Positions 16,803-24,874 of a stretch of 26,553 nucleotides of DNA are shown one piece after another. A model generated the notes under the pieces. It saw only the letters and a list, made by a program, of their open reading frames with translations, made no database searches and was not told the origin of the DNA. Position 1 is the first letter of the stretch; every line of letters starts with the position of its first letter. Both the position numbers and the translations under genes were made by a program. The DNA is from Verrucomicrobiota bacterium (GTDB lineage Bacteria > Verrucomicrobiota > Verrucomicrobiia > Opitutales > Intestinicryptomonadaceae), in NCBI GenBank assembly GCA_003343565.1, contig QALA01000057.1:1-26553 (forward strand), given 5' to 3'.

Positions 16803-17921
16803 GTGAAAAAGACCGTTGAATACATAAGGCTTTCAATGCTCCGCGACGTGGGAGCCGTCACCGCGCGCCGCCTGCTGAACAGATTTGGCGCGCCGGAAAG
16901 AATTTTTACCGCCACAAAATCCGAACTGATGCAGGTGGAAAAAATCGGGGAAAAGATTGCCGACAATATAATAAAATCGCGCGAGGAAGTCGACGCGGCG
17001 CAAGTTCTCGAAAAAATGGGGCGCTCCAAAGCGGCCTATCTGCATATCGAGAGCGACAAATATCCGAAGATGCTCAAGGGCTTGGACGACAAGCCGATCG
17101 GCCTGTACAAAATAGGCGACGCCGATCTCGACGCCCCGTGCGTCGCCATAGTCGGCTCGCGCAAGTGCAGCGTTTACGGGCTTTCGGCGGCGAGAAAATT
17201 CGCGATGACTCTCGCCCGCGCGGGCATAACTGTCGTCAGCGGCATGGCGCGCGGAATAGACACCGCCGCGCACACGGGAGCGATTGACGCCGGCGGAAAA
17301 ACCGTTGCGGTACTGGGTTGCGGAGTCGACGTGGTGTATCCTCCGGAAAACGCGGGGCTGTACGAGAGAATAATCGAAAGCGGCGGGGCGGTAATTTCGG
17401 AATTTCCGATGTCGTCGCGCGCGGACAGGCAGAACTTTCCAATAAGAAACCGGATAATATCGGGGTTGTCGATTGCCACGATTGTGGTGGAGTCCGACCT
17501 GCGCGGAGGCAGCATGATTACCGCGCGCGTCGCCGGCGAACAGGGGCGCGACGTATTCGCGGTTCCCGGCCGCATAGACAGTCCCTCAAGCAGGGGTTGC
17601 CACGCCCTGATACGCGACGGCGTCAGGCTGGCCTCGTGCGCCGAGGACGTTTTGGAGGAACTCGCGTTCTCCGGCCAGCTTTCAATAGCGGCAAACGCTC
17701 CGACAAAGGACGGCGGCAAATCGGATCCGGCAAAAATAAGTCTCCGCGAAGACGAATCGAAAGTCTTTGACGCGCTGGACGACGGCGAAGAAAACGGCCT
17801 TGAATCCATATCGCGCAAATCGGGATTTACGCCCGTAAAATGCATTTCAATTCTGACCATGCTGGAAATAAAGAAAGCCGTGCGAAAAACGCCGTCAGGC
17901 GGCTGGGAAAAGCGATTTTAA
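16803..17921 (+). CDS. dprA: DNA-processing protein DprA
   Basis: Cytosolic single-strand DNA-binding protein that loads RecA during natural transformation; widespread even in non-competent bacteria. The preferred GTG start at 16803 gives 372 residues beginning VKKTVEYIRLSMLRDVG, which aligns with typical DprA N-termini; a TTG at 16764 would add 13 unlikely residues. An N-terminal helix-hairpin-helix-like segment (about 13-75) precedes the Rossmann core with VAIVGSRKCSVYG, VVSGMARGIDTAAHTGA, AVLGCGVDVVYPPEN, FPIRNRIISGLS, VVESDLRGGSMITA and VFAVPG. The C-terminal 65 residues form the DprA winged-helix domain. It lies 67 nt after nnr and may have its own promoter. A hairpin begins 11 nt past the stop. 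Confidence 0.94.
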   Translation: MKKTVEYIRLSMLRDVGAVTARRLLNRFGAPERIFTATKSELMQVEKIGEKIADNIIKSREEVDAAQVLEKMGRSKAAYLHIESDKYPKMLKGLDDKPIGLYKIGDADLDAPCVAIVGSRKCSVYGLSAARKFAMTLARAGITVVSGMARGIDTAAHTGAIDAGGKTVAVLGCGVDVVYPPENAGLYERIIESGGAVISEFPMSSRADRQNFPIRNRIISGLSIATIVVESDLRGGSMITARVAGEQGRDVFAVPGRIDSPSSRGCHALIRDGVRLASCAEDVLEELAFSGQLSIAANAPTKDGGKSDPAKISLREDESKVFDALDDGEENGLESISRKSGFTPVKCISILTMLEIKKAVRKTPSGGWEKRF

Positions 17922-17931
17922 CGGCTGCGGC

Positions 17932-17972
17932 GCGGCGGCGGCAAAGGGGAACACAATAAAGTCCGCCGCCGC
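17932..17972 (+). terminator. GC hairpin downstream of dprA
   Basis: GCGGCGGCGG (17932-17941) pairs exactly with CCGCCGCCGC (17963-17972) around a 21-nt A-rich loop, starting 11 nt after the dprA stop. No T-tract follows. It could be a Rho-independent-like 3' end or simply a GC-rich stem protecting the transcript. Confidence 0.3.
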
Positions 17973-18052
17973 ACGCGGCCGCCAAGCTAAAACCCATGTC
18001 GGAATGCGCAAAAAGGGAATGCGAAATCTATGCGTTCCCCACTTTTTGACAA

Positions 18053-18117
18053 GCGCATTTGTCGAACTCATTTGTAGGGCGCGTTTGTCGGGTAGGTTTG
18101 TCGGGCACATTTTTTTA
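18053..18117. repeat. Five phased 13-bp tandem repeats (core TTTGTCGG)
   Basis: The TTTGT core recurs at exactly 13-nt steps (18058, 18071, 18084, 18097), with a degenerate fifth unit at 18110 that keeps only TTT. Unit consensus is about five variable bases, then TTTGTCGG. Because 13 is not a multiple of three, the array cannot be a coding repeat; it resembles iterons or a short satellite. Confidence 0.6.
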
Positions 18118-18259
18118 GCAAACGCATTTGATTTCATTTGCTGCATCGCATCGCAAGGTTTGAAAGATAAAATCGAACATTTGAGGAAAACTCCTATTTT
18201 CAGATAGGTTTTCAAAAAAATGGGAGTTGCAATGGACATTCGGGAAGGTCGCATGAAGG

Positions 18260-18272
18260 GGTTGTAACAACC
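18260..18272. promoter_or_regulatory. Perfect 13-bp palindrome GGTTGTAACAACC
   Basis: The half-sites GGTTGT and ACAACC flank a single central A. Its size and symmetry suit a dimeric protein-binding site, but it lies in a convergent intergenic region far from any start codon, so function is doubtful. Confidence 0.25.
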
Positions 18273-18663
18273 TATGTTAAACTTGGAAGCGGTCGCGGCC
18301 GCAAATATGCGCGCATTTCGCCGCCATTACTTCTCCGTCATTTCAATAACGCAAAAAAACGTTTCGCTAAAACGCATTTGTTCCCGTTTGCCTAAACGCG
18401 TTGCGAATAAAAAATTTGCCGCACCGCAGATTCCGTTTCCAAAATCGGCGCGGCCCTTCCCTTCTTTTTATCCGCTTTGCGCCTCAAGCATATTTGGCGC
18501 AAAATCGAATTGCGCGCGCGTTATTCCGCCAAGAGCGCGAAAGGCCGGCAAAAAAATTTCCCCGCTTGACAAGGAACGCAACAGACCTATTTGCCCGCGG
18601 CGCGCGCATTAGAAACGGCGTCCCTTCCCCGTCCCGCGCGCAATTTCGGCGTTAATTGAAAAA

Positions 18664-19398
18664 TCACTCTGCGCCGCCTATCAGCGAATCGGCGTTAGAC
18701 ACGCTCTTTCGCAGCCATTCCAAAAGCAGGCTGTCCTTCTCTTCGGCGGACATTTTCCACTCGTCGCCCGCCGCCCTCATTCTGGAGGAAAGCTCCGACA
18801 GGCAAATCGCGGCAAAAACCGAAAGATTGAAACTCTGCGCAAAACCAAGCATCGGCAGTGAAAAGACGAAATCGGCGGCATCGCACGCTGCCTGCGTAAG
18901 TCCGGTAAGCTCGGTTCCGATCAGGAGAGCAAGCGGTCTGTCGGCGGGAATGTCGCAAAGGGACGCCGTCCCAGCGCGGGGAGAGGAAGCCGCAAGAAAA
19001 TACCCGCGCGACTTCAATTCGGCAAACGCCCTGCGCGAATTTTCTAATTCGGCCTCCCCCGCGCACTTCGGCTTCGGCATTCCGGAACGCTGGTACGTGG
19101 CCGTCGAAAGCGAATAGAAATGCAGCGTCTGCCACTTTGAGACGCCCATGTCCACATTGTCGCTGATTTTTAACTTGTAGAGATTCTCTATTATATGCGC
19201 GTCCTGAAGCCCGAAGGCGTCGCAGCTGCGCAGGACGGCGGCGGCGTTGTGCGATTGGAAAACGTCCTCCAAAACGACGGTCAGCCTGCGCGTCCGAAAT
19301 TCGAGAGCGCGCAACATTTTTGCATAGCGCTCCGGAGTGATTCGGGCGGACAAAATTTCGATTTTTTCGCGCGTATCCATGCCGCAATTTCCGCTCAT
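18664..19398 (-). CDS. trmH: TrmH-type tRNA (guanosine-2'-O-)-methyltransferase, SpoU/SPOUT family
   Basis: AdoMet-dependent ribose methyltransferase, probably making Gm18 in the tRNA D-loop. 244 residues, close to TrmH. The three SPOUT motifs are present: motif 1 QSHNAAAVLRSCDAFG (N51, R57), motif 2 LALLIGTELTGLT and motif 3 SFNLSVFAAICLSEL, which forms the trefoil-knot cofactor site. The N-terminal TPERYAKMLRALEFRTRRLTVVLEDV resembles TrmH (RYARICEML...LTVCME). Its ATG overlaps the dus stop (ATGA, 19395-19398), fixing the start and implying coupled translation with another tRNA-modification gene. An Rlm-type rRNA methyltransferase is possible but less likely. Confidence 0.88.
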   Translation of the reverse strand: MSGNCGMDTREKIEILSARITPERYAKMLRALEFRTRRLTVVLEDVFQSHNAAAVLRSCDAFGLQDAHIIENLYKLKISDNVDMGVSKWQTLHFYSLSTATYQRSGMPKPKCAGEAELENSRRAFAELKSRGYFLAASSPRAGTASLCDIPADRPLALLIGTELTGLTQAACDAADFVFSLPMLGFAQSFNLSVFAAICLSELSSRMRAAGDEWKMSAEEKDSLLLEWLRKSVSNADSLIGGAE

Positions 19399-20447
19399 GA
19401 TACCGTATCGGCCTCGTGATTCGGCCGCGAACAGAGGTTTTCGTGCGGGGCGAGCGCAAAGAGTTTATCGCCGTTGCCGCCGTCCAAAAGAAACTCGTCG
19501 CAGACCTTCAGAAGTTCGTCTATCCCGCGGGCGCGCCGTATTCGGAAAAGAAACTTTCCCTCGCGGTCCACACCCACGGCCACAAAATTCAGAAACTTCT
19601 TCAGGCGCGAATCCAAATGTTTCAGCCGCCCGCCCTCGGAGCGCACATTTTCGCATAGCGCATCGACGTACTCCCGAACATCGGAAAGCTTCGGCCTGAA
19701 CGGCTCAAACCCCGCCAAGACCTCCCTCGTCTGGCGGAAGATCCACGGATTGCGCACGGCGTGCCTGCCTATCATCACCCCCGCGCAACCGGTGGAATCC
19801 AGAACCTCCTTCGCGCGCCGCGCGCTGAATATGTCGCCGTTGGCAATGACGGGAACGTCTCCGGCCATGCGCACGGCCAGCGAAATCGCGCGGTAGTCGG
19901 CCTCGCCGCGATAGAGCTGCCTGACGGTGCGCGCATGTATCGTCACAAAGTCCGGCGAATGCCGAAGCACGCGCTCAAACAGCGGCTCAAATTCGGAGAA
20001 ATCCGAAAAGCCGACGCGCATCTTAACGCTGAAACAGCCCTTCCAAGCCCCGCGGGCGGCCGCCACAACCGACTCCATTTTCTCCGCGTCCCTAAGCAGC
20101 CCGCCGCCGACGTTCTTCCTGTATATCTTGGGAGCCGGACACCCCAAATTCAAATCCAACATGTCGATTTGAGGCCAGCGGCGCGCAATTTCGGCGGCGG
20201 CGCGCCCGATGAGAGGCTCGTCCTCTCCGATAAACTGCGCCCCCACCCGCACGCCGTCGGGAGGATTGAGCATTCCGTCCAAAATTTTGGAATCGAGCTC
20301 GTAGGATTCGTGTATCCTGAAGTACTCCGATATGCAGGCGTCGGGGGCGCCGCGCTCGGAGACTATCCGCATAAAGCCGGCGTCGGTAATGTCCTGCATG
20401 GGCGCCAGCATAAGCGTGGGCGCCAATCTGGAAAAGGGAAACGGCAT
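19395..20447 (-). CDS. dus: tRNA-dihydrouridine synthase (Dus family)
   Basis: FMN-dependent reductase converting uridine to dihydrouridine in tRNA D-loops. From the ATG at 20447 it has 350 residues. The TIM-barrel motifs are clear: LAPMQDITDAGFM near the N-terminus, LDLNLGCPAPKIYRKNVGGGLLR with the catalytic cysteine C103, VKMRVGF, IHARTVRQLYRGEADY, VIANGDIFS and GVMIGRHAVRNPW. The start is set by an AGGAG site (20449-20453) overlapping the stop of the preceding gene; 34 upstream codons remain open but lie inside that gene. The subfamily (DusA, B or C) cannot be fixed, but it looks DusB/C-like. It is co-transcribed with trmH. Confidence 0.92.
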   Translation of the reverse strand: MPFPFSRLAPTLMLAPMQDITDAGFMRIVSERGAPDACISEYFRIHESYELDSKILDGMLNPPDGVRVGAQFIGEDEPLIGRAAAEIARRWPQIDMLDLNLGCPAPKIYRKNVGGGLLRDAEKMESVVAAARGAWKGCFSVKMRVGFSDFSEFEPLFERVLRHSPDFVTIHARTVRQLYRGEADYRAISLAVRMAGDVPVIANGDIFSARRAKEVLDSTGCAGVMIGRHAVRNPWIFRQTREVLAGFEPFRPKLSDVREYVDALCENVRSEGGRLKHLDSRLKKFLNFVAVGVDREGKFLFRIRRARGIDELLKVCDEFLLDGGNGDKLFALAPHENLCSRPNHEADTVS

Positions 20448-20448
20448 T

Positions 20449-20453
20449 CTCCT
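20449..20453 (-). promoter_or_regulatory. Shine-Dalgarno site deciding the dus start
   Basis: On the minus strand, TAGGAGA overlaps the upstream gene's TAG stop and precedes the ATG at 20447 by only one base after AGGAG. It is the only purine-rich site nearby and selects MPFPFSRLAP as the N-terminus. Confidence 0.55.
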
Positions 20454-20880
20454 ACTTTTCCCTGAATTTGCGAAGCGTCTCGGAAACGTCGTCCACGGCG
20501 TCGAGAACTTTTTGCTCCACGAAAATCGGCGCCCCCACGCGAAGGGCAAGCGCGAGAGTGTCGCTCGGCCGGCCGTCTATCTCGGCGATTTTAACGCCAA
20601 GTTCGTTTTTCATGTCGATGGTTATGCGCGTGAAAAAAGTGCCGTTTTCGACATGGTAAAAAACCGCGTTTCTTATTTTGCAGTCGAAACCGTCCAGTAC
20701 CTGCACCATGAACTCGTGCGAAAGAGGCCTGACGCTCCTGAAGCCCGCCATCGCGTTTTGAAGGGCAATTCCCCTGTCCCTGTCCACGTAGAACATGAAC
20801 GTCTTTGAAACCGCCTGAACAAAGACGCCATACCCATATGGGGTGGCGCATATTTCCGCTATTTTGGCGCGTTCCGTCAT
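20452..20880 (-). CDS. Bifunctional nuclease family protein (DUF151)
   Basis: Small DUF151/BFN-domain protein, 142 residues from the ATG at 20880. The domain is identified by FMFYVDRDRGIALQNAM, RPLSHEFMVQVLDGF, VFYHVENGTFFTRI and the signature IAEIDGRPSDTLALALRVGAPIFV. Members include Thermotoga TM0160 and plant BBD proteins reported to have nuclease activity; the physiological role in bacteria is unclear. An in-frame ATG at 20967 would add 29 non-conserved residues and would place a terminator-like hairpin inside the gene, so 20880 is preferred. dus starts 4 nt after the stop, linking it to tRNA modification. Confidence 0.88.
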   Translation of the reverse strand: MTERAKIAEICATPYGYGVFVQAVSKTFMFYVDRDRGIALQNAMAGFRSVRPLSHEFMVQVLDGFDCKIRNAVFYHVENGTFFTRITIDMKNELGVKIAEIDGRPSDTLALALRVGAPIFVEQKVLDAVDDVSETLRKFREK

Positions 20881-20887
20881 CGTCCGG

Positions 20888-20914
20888 AAAAAATATTCGC
20901 CGCAAGATGCGGCG
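20888..20914 (-). terminator. Terminator/attenuator-like hairpin in the DUF151 leader
   Basis: Read on the minus strand, CGCCGCA-TCT-TGCGGCG (20914-20898) is a perfect 7-bp GC stem with a 3-nt loop, directly followed by AATATTTTTT (20897-20888) and then the ATG 8 nt later. This is the layout of an intrinsic terminator, placed immediately before a start codon. Confidence 0.4.
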
Positions 20915-21460
20915 GTCAACAAAAAACGTTTCGCAAAAGCCCAATCCTTAATCGCAAATCCCGACAATTAGCGCGGGGCGCATTCCTCCCTCCGCCAATC
21001 TCAAAGCGAAGCGTCAAACCGGCGGCATTCCCGCCGCATTTCAACACATTTCAACGCGCAACGGCCGGCGTTTCTCCGCCCCTTCGCGCAAAGCGCGCAA
21101 TATTGCGCTTCCAGCCGGCTGTGCGCGGGACGGACAAATTTTTTGCAAACGCCCGTCTATCTCCCTTCTTACGCCAACAAAGCGGGAGGACGAGGAGCGC
21201 AAGAAATTCTCCTACGCCGCTTTCGCCCGCACAATCGGCGGCGCAAAAGAAGATTGCGCCGCTTGCGGAATCCCGCAATCCGCCCGCGCCCCGCAAAATT
21301 TTCCGCGCCATTTTTCGAACCTCGAACAGAATGTGAAGCGGCAGAAATTTATTCTTACAAGCCTCGCGCGAATCTTTCAAAGCCCTTGACAATTCTCCAA
21401 GTTTCGGCGGCGCGTCTCCCGGCGCGAGCGGGCATATTCCGCGCGCCGGAAGCCGAAGGA

Positions 21461-21494
21461 CAAAAAAATTCATCTGCCCCCCCGGCAGATGAAT
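21461..21494 (-). terminator. Intrinsic terminator of rpsT
   Basis: On the minus strand an 11-bp perfect stem (arms 21494-21484 and 21478-21468, ATTCATCTGCC with GGCAGATGAAT) encloses a 5-nt all-G loop and runs into a seven-T tract (21468-21462). It begins 25 nt after the rpsT stop. This is a textbook Rho-independent terminator. Confidence 0.88.
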
Positions 21495-21518
21495 CGAAAC
21501 GCAAAATTTGCCCGGCAA

Positions 21519-21782
21519 CTACGCCTGTGCGGAAAGCTTTTTGGCGGCATTGGCCATTCTGCTCTTTATCCGCGCAACTTTGTTCTTGTGGACTATGCCG
21601 CTCTTTACGCCCTTGTCGAGAGCCGAGAACAGCCTCGCGGAGGCGGTCTTGACGGACTCGGCGTCCTTGGCCGCATTCGCGGCTTTCGCGAGCGTCTTGA
21701 TGCGGCTGCGGGCAGCGCGGTTTCTCTCGGTGCGCGCGGCCGTCCTGCGAATGTCTTTCTTTGATGATTTTATGTTTGCCAT
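21519..21782 (-). CDS. rpsT: 30S ribosomal protein S20
   Basis: Small primary 16S rRNA-binding protein of the 30S subunit. 87 residues, highly basic, starting MANIKSSKKDIRRTAARTE, with the family's helical region (RNRAARSRIKTLAKA) and the closing SGIVHKNKVARIKSRMANA segment near the C-terminus. The length is exactly that of typical S20. It is transcribed alone and ends at a strong terminator. AAGGG lies about 10 nt before the ATG. TTGACA occurs on the minus strand at 21847-21842, but only a weak -10 (AAAAAT) follows it. Confidence 0.97.
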   Translation of the reverse strand: MANIKSSKKDIRRTAARTERNRAARSRIKTLAKAANAAKDAESVKTASARLFSALDKGVKSGIVHKNKVARIKSRMANAAKKLSAQA

Positions 21783-22312
21783 ATGAAAAAGCCCTTATGA
21801 AATTTTTATAAAGTGTCGGATTTTTGCGCCGGAGCCGGATTTGTCAACGCATTTTTTCTTCAAAATGCGAGCATTTACGGTATGGCTACCAAAATCGTCG
21901 GCAAGGCGCGCGTTCCCGCACTGCGCTTTTGCGCGGAACGCAAAGCTATCCGCCGCTTCGCGCCTCCTGAGGCAAGGCGCGTCAACTCCAATCCGCGACG
22001 TTCGCCCGACGGCCGGAATATTGAAGATTCTTCGCCTGCCGAAAAGGCGCTCCGAAATTTCGCTTCATTTATGCGCATATGAAAGTTCCGCCGTTTCCAA
22101 AAGAGATTGTAAACGTCCAGCTGCCGCAGTCGCCGGTTGCAATGGGAAGTTTTCCCAAAAAGGGGTCAGCCGCGCAGTTGGAAAAACACTCCAAATTCGC
22201 TTCAAACTCTTGCAGTTTCGCCGTAAAAAAAATTGTCCGCCCGCGAAATATCCATTTAATTTTCCCGCAAATATGAACTCACTTTTATATTGACGATTTA
22301 TTTGGTTTTATT

Positions 22313-22332
22313 TTGGATTTAGTTGGATTTAG
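22313..22332 (+). repeat. Perfect tandem 10-bp repeat TTGGATTTAG before the GH78 gene
   Basis: TTGGATTTAG occurs twice back to back (22313-22322, 22323-22332), 18 nt before the rhamnosidase start. Related TTTGG/TTTTGG words lie just upstream (22301-22316). A spacing of one helical turn suits an activator or repressor binding on one DNA face, or a leader element. Confidence 0.5.
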
Positions 22333-22337
22333 GAAAC

Positions 22338-22344
22338 AGGGAGG
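22338..22344 (+). promoter_or_regulatory. Strong Shine-Dalgarno of the GH78 gene
   Basis: AGGGAGG lies 6 nt before the ATG at 22351. An earlier ATG at 22347 is out of frame and closes after a few codons, so 22351 is the start. Confidence 0.65.
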
Positions 22345-22350
22345 ACATGA

Positions 22351-24753
22351 ATGAAATATACAAAATTTGTGTTTAATGTTGCCGCGGCATTTTACGCAAT
22401 GTTTGCGGCGCAGATTTCAATCGCAACGCAGGCGGAATTTTCGCCGCCCATTTTTTCAAAGAAATGGAACGCCTCGTGGGCGGGTTCGCCCGAAGCGGAC
22501 GCAAAAAAGAATTGCACGCTCCAATTCAGAAGGAGCTTTGAGCTAAAGCAAGTTCCCGAAAGTTTCAAGGTAAACGTAAGCGCGGACAACAGATTCATAC
22601 TCTACGTAAACGGAGAACTCGCCGGCAGGGGCCCCGCGCGCGGAGACCTCCAAAATTGGTGCTACCACACCATAGACATAGCCCGACACCTCAAACCCGG
22701 AAAAAATGTTTTGAGCGCGTTAGTATGGGATTTGGGAGAATTGGCTCCGATGGCGCAAATCGGAAAAAAATTGTCGTTCATACTCGACGGAGCTACGAAG
22801 AACGAGGACTTCTTAGCCACGCCGAAAGGCTGGAAGGTTAAAAAAAATACGGCCATAAATCCCGGTCCCCTGGGAGTGTTCGGATACGTCGGCTGCGGAG
22901 ACGACATAGACGCCGCAAAAATCGACGACGGCTGGACGCTCCCGCAATTCGACGATTCCGATTGGAAAAACGCCGTCGGCGTGGAGGCGGGAATGACGTC
23001 AAGCTCGCCGTACGGAGAGTTCGTCCACATGCTCCGCCCATCGCCCATTCCGCAGATGGAGGAGACGCCGGTGCGCTTCAAGAGCGTCAGAAGGAGCTCC
23101 GGAATAGAGGTTCCCGGCGAATTTTTGTCGGGCGAGGCTGCGCTTAAAATCCCGCCGAACACCGCCTGCCGGATACTCTTCGACAACGGCGAACTCACAA
23201 ACGCGTATCCGGTTTTGCGCACGCGCTCCGGGGCGGGAAGCACAATAAAAATCAGATACGCCGAAGCCCTGTTCGACAAAAACAAACGCAAGGCCAACCG
23301 AAACGACATCGAAGGCCGCGACTTTGAATCCAACGCCCACTGCGACATATTCCGCCCGGCCTCCAAACCGGCGGTTTTCTCGACGCGCTGGTTCAGGACA
23401 TACCGATATGCCGGCATGGAAATACAGACCGCCGACGAACCGCTAATCATAGAGGATTTCAGCGGTATTTTCACCGGATACCCGTTTGTCGAAAACGCCT
23501 ACTTCAAATGCGACGACGCAAGCGTTGCGGACATATGGAAGGTCGGCTGGCGGACGGCGCGCCTGTGCGCCCACGAAACCTATTTCGACTGCCCGTATTA
23601 CGAGCAGCTCCAGTACATCGGCGACACCCGCATTCAGGCGCTGATATCCCTCTACGTCTCCGGTGACGACCGCCTGATGAGAAACGCCCTGACGCTGTTC
23701 GACATATCCCGCAGCTTCGAGGGCATAACGCAATCGCGCTATCCGTCGCGCCGGACGCAGTTTATTCCGCCATTCTCCCTCTACTGGATAAGCATGCTGC
23801 ACGACTACGCAATGCACCGCGACGACGACGCCTTCGTGCGCCCAATGCTGGGCGGCGTAAGGACGGTTCTGGAATGGTACTTCGACAAAATCGATCCCGA
23901 CACGGGAATGCTGACGCCCAAAGTCCCCCATTGGAATTTTGCGGACTGGACGAACGGCAAGGGAATTTCCGGAGGCTGGTTTCGCGGAACGCCCCCGGAG
24001 GGAAAAAACGCGGGCTCCGCGATAAACACCCTGCATCTGGCGTATGCGCTCGGCCACGCCTCCGAACTGATGCGGCGTTTCGGCGACGAGAATGCGGCGA
24101 AAAAATACGACGCGCGCAGGGCGCAAATATTGAAGTCGGTCGCGGACAGATGCTTTGACGCCGAACGGGAGATATTCGTCAATTACGAAGGAAGCAACGG
24201 CTCCAGCCAGCACGTCAACATAATGGCAATCCTCACCGACGCGATTGCGCCCAAACGGCAGCGGGAGCTGATGAAAAAAATTCTGTCCGACAAGTCGCTT
24301 GCGCAATGCACCTTCTATTACAGGTTCTACCTCGCAGAAGCCATGCGCAAAACCGGAATGGGCGACCTCTACATGACCGGCGAAAATCTGAAGCCGTGGC
24401 GCGACATGATCGACCGGGGGCTTACCACATTCGCTGAAACTCCCGAACCCGCGCGCTCGGACTGCCACGCATGGAGCTCCAGCCCCAACTACCACTTCCT
24501 GTCGCTGGCGGCCGGCGTGACGCCCGCAGAATTCGGATTCAAAAGCGCGAACATTGAGCCGTATCTTGGGAATTTGAACGCCTTGCAGGCGCGCATCATG
24601 CACCCGAAGGGCGAAATCCGCCTCAATCTCAAGCGCGACAAAAACGCAATCAAAGGCGAAGTAGTACTCCCCGACGATGTTCCCGGAACATTCAAATGGA
24701 ACGGCAAACAGCTGCCGCTCAAACCCGGCAAAAACGCAATAGCCGTCGAATAA
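22351..24753 (+). CDS. Exported GH78-type alpha-L-rhamnosidase
   Basis: Inverting glycoside hydrolase releasing terminal L-rhamnose from glycans or glycosides. 800 residues with an N-terminal signal peptide (hydrophobic about 6-22, cleavage near 25-28). An N-terminal beta-sandwich (about 50-145, with FILYVNGELAGRGPARGD and IDIARHLKPGKNVLSALVWD) is the lectin-like domain common in GH78. The (alpha/alpha)6 catalytic barrel covers about 370-690; YFDCPYYEQLQYIGDTR holds D413 and E418, aligning with the family's DCPQREExxGWxGD motif and its general acid. CHAWSSSPNYHFLS with H706 is the conserved end of the barrel, and a C-terminal beta domain closes the protein. A GH106-like gene follows 121 nt later, pointing to a rhamnose-glycan locus. 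Confidence 0.9.
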   Translation: MKYTKFVFNVAAAFYAMFAAQISIATQAEFSPPIFSKKWNASWAGSPEADAKKNCTLQFRRSFELKQVPESFKVNVSADNRFILYVNGELAGRGPARGDLQNWCYHTIDIARHLKPGKNVLSALVWDLGELAPMAQIGKKLSFILDGATKNEDFLATPKGWKVKKNTAINPGPLGVFGYVGCGDDIDAAKIDDGWTLPQFDDSDWKNAVGVEAGMTSSSPYGEFVHMLRPSPIPQMEETPVRFKSVRRSSGIEVPGEFLSGEAALKIPPNTACRILFDNGELTNAYPVLRTRSGAGSTIKIRYAEALFDKNKRKANRNDIEGRDFESNAHCDIFRPASKPAVFSTRWFRTYRYAGMEIQTADEPLIIEDFSGIFTGYPFVENAYFKCDDASVADIWKVGWRTARLCAHETYFDCPYYEQLQYIGDTRIQALISLYVSGDDRLMRNALTLFDISRSFEGITQSRYPSRRTQFIPPFSLYWISMLHDYAMHRDDDAFVRPMLGGVRTVLEWYFDKIDPDTGMLTPKVPHWNFADWTNGKGISGGWFRGTPPEGKNAGSAINTLHLAYALGHASELMRRFGDENAAKKYDARRAQILKSVADRCFDAEREIFVNYEGSNGSSQHVNIMAILTDAIAPKRQRELMKKILSDKSLAQCTFYYRFYLAEAMRKTGMGDLYMTGENLKPWRDMIDRGLTTFAETPEPARSDCHAWSSSPNYHFLSLAAGVTPAEFGFKSANIEPYLGNLNALQARIMHPKGEIRLNLKRDKNAIKGEVVLPDDVPGTFKWNGKQLPLKPGKNAIAVE

Positions 24754-24762
24754 ACTTCTCCC

Positions 24763-24803
24763 CTTTCCCGCGGCGCAAAAAAAACAATTCGCGCGCGGGA
24801 AAG
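24763..24803 (+). terminator. Perfect 10-bp hairpin downstream of the GH78 gene
   Basis: CTTTCCCGCG (24763-24772) pairs exactly with CGCGGGAAAG (24794-24803) around a 21-nt A-rich loop, beginning 10 nt after the stop. A T-rich patch (TCTTTTCTTTC) comes only about 15 nt later. It may terminate or partly attenuate transcription before the GH106-like gene. Confidence 0.4.
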
Positions 24804-24874
24804 CCGTGCCCGGAAAATCTTTTCTTTCATTCCGCGCAAAAGCCGCGAAAAAAAACGCATAAAGCAGATCCGAT

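Larger units (their letters stand above)
17922..18663 (+). other. Gene-free convergent stretch between dprA and trmH
   Basis: 742 bases separating convergent dprA and trmH. Open frames here code for non-conserved sequence and cross the tandem repeat, so I do not call them genes. Contents: a GC hairpin after dprA, a 13-bp tandem repeat, an imperfect hairpin near 18185-18212, a 13-bp palindrome at 18260-18272, and a tail rich in AAACGCATTTG-like words. It is distinctly more AT-rich than its flanks. Confidence 0.6.
20881..21518 (-). other. Gene-free stretch between rpsT and the DUF151 operon
   Basis: 638 bases. At the rpsT end is a strong intrinsic terminator; at the other end is the leader hairpin before the DUF151 gene. 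Between them the frames encode non-conserved arginine/alanine-rich sequence on both strands. TTGACG occurs on the minus strand near 21012-21017 but lacks a good -10. The operon promoter must lie here, but I cannot place it. Confidence 0.55.
21783..22350 (+). other. Divergent gene-free stretch between rpsT and the rhamnosidase
   Basis: 568 bases between divergently transcribed rpsT and the GH78 gene. The first part should carry the rpsT promoter; the last 90 bases are strikingly T-rich and hold a perfect 10-bp tandem repeat next to the rhamnosidase ribosome-binding site. Short open frames are non-conserved. TTGACG at 22290-22295 has no convincing -10. Confidence 0.55.

Noticed and set aside
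17895..18254. Short open frames on both strands across the 13-bp repeat
   Set aside because: The repeat period of 13 breaks any reading frame, there is no ribosome-binding site, and codon usage differs from the neighbours.
17922..18663. CRISPR array or tRNA gene in the gene-free stretch
   Set aside because: The repeat unit is 13 bp without spacers, and no tRNA cloverleaf or T-loop GTTCRA pattern could be found by eye.
21051..21518. 155-codon minus-strand frame after rpsT
   Set aside because: It runs through the rpsT terminator and has no conserved segment.
22290..22318. Sigma70 promoter TTGACG with TTGGAT at 17 nt
   Set aside because: TTGGAT matches the -10 consensus at only 3 of 6 positions and falls inside the 10-bp tandem repeat.
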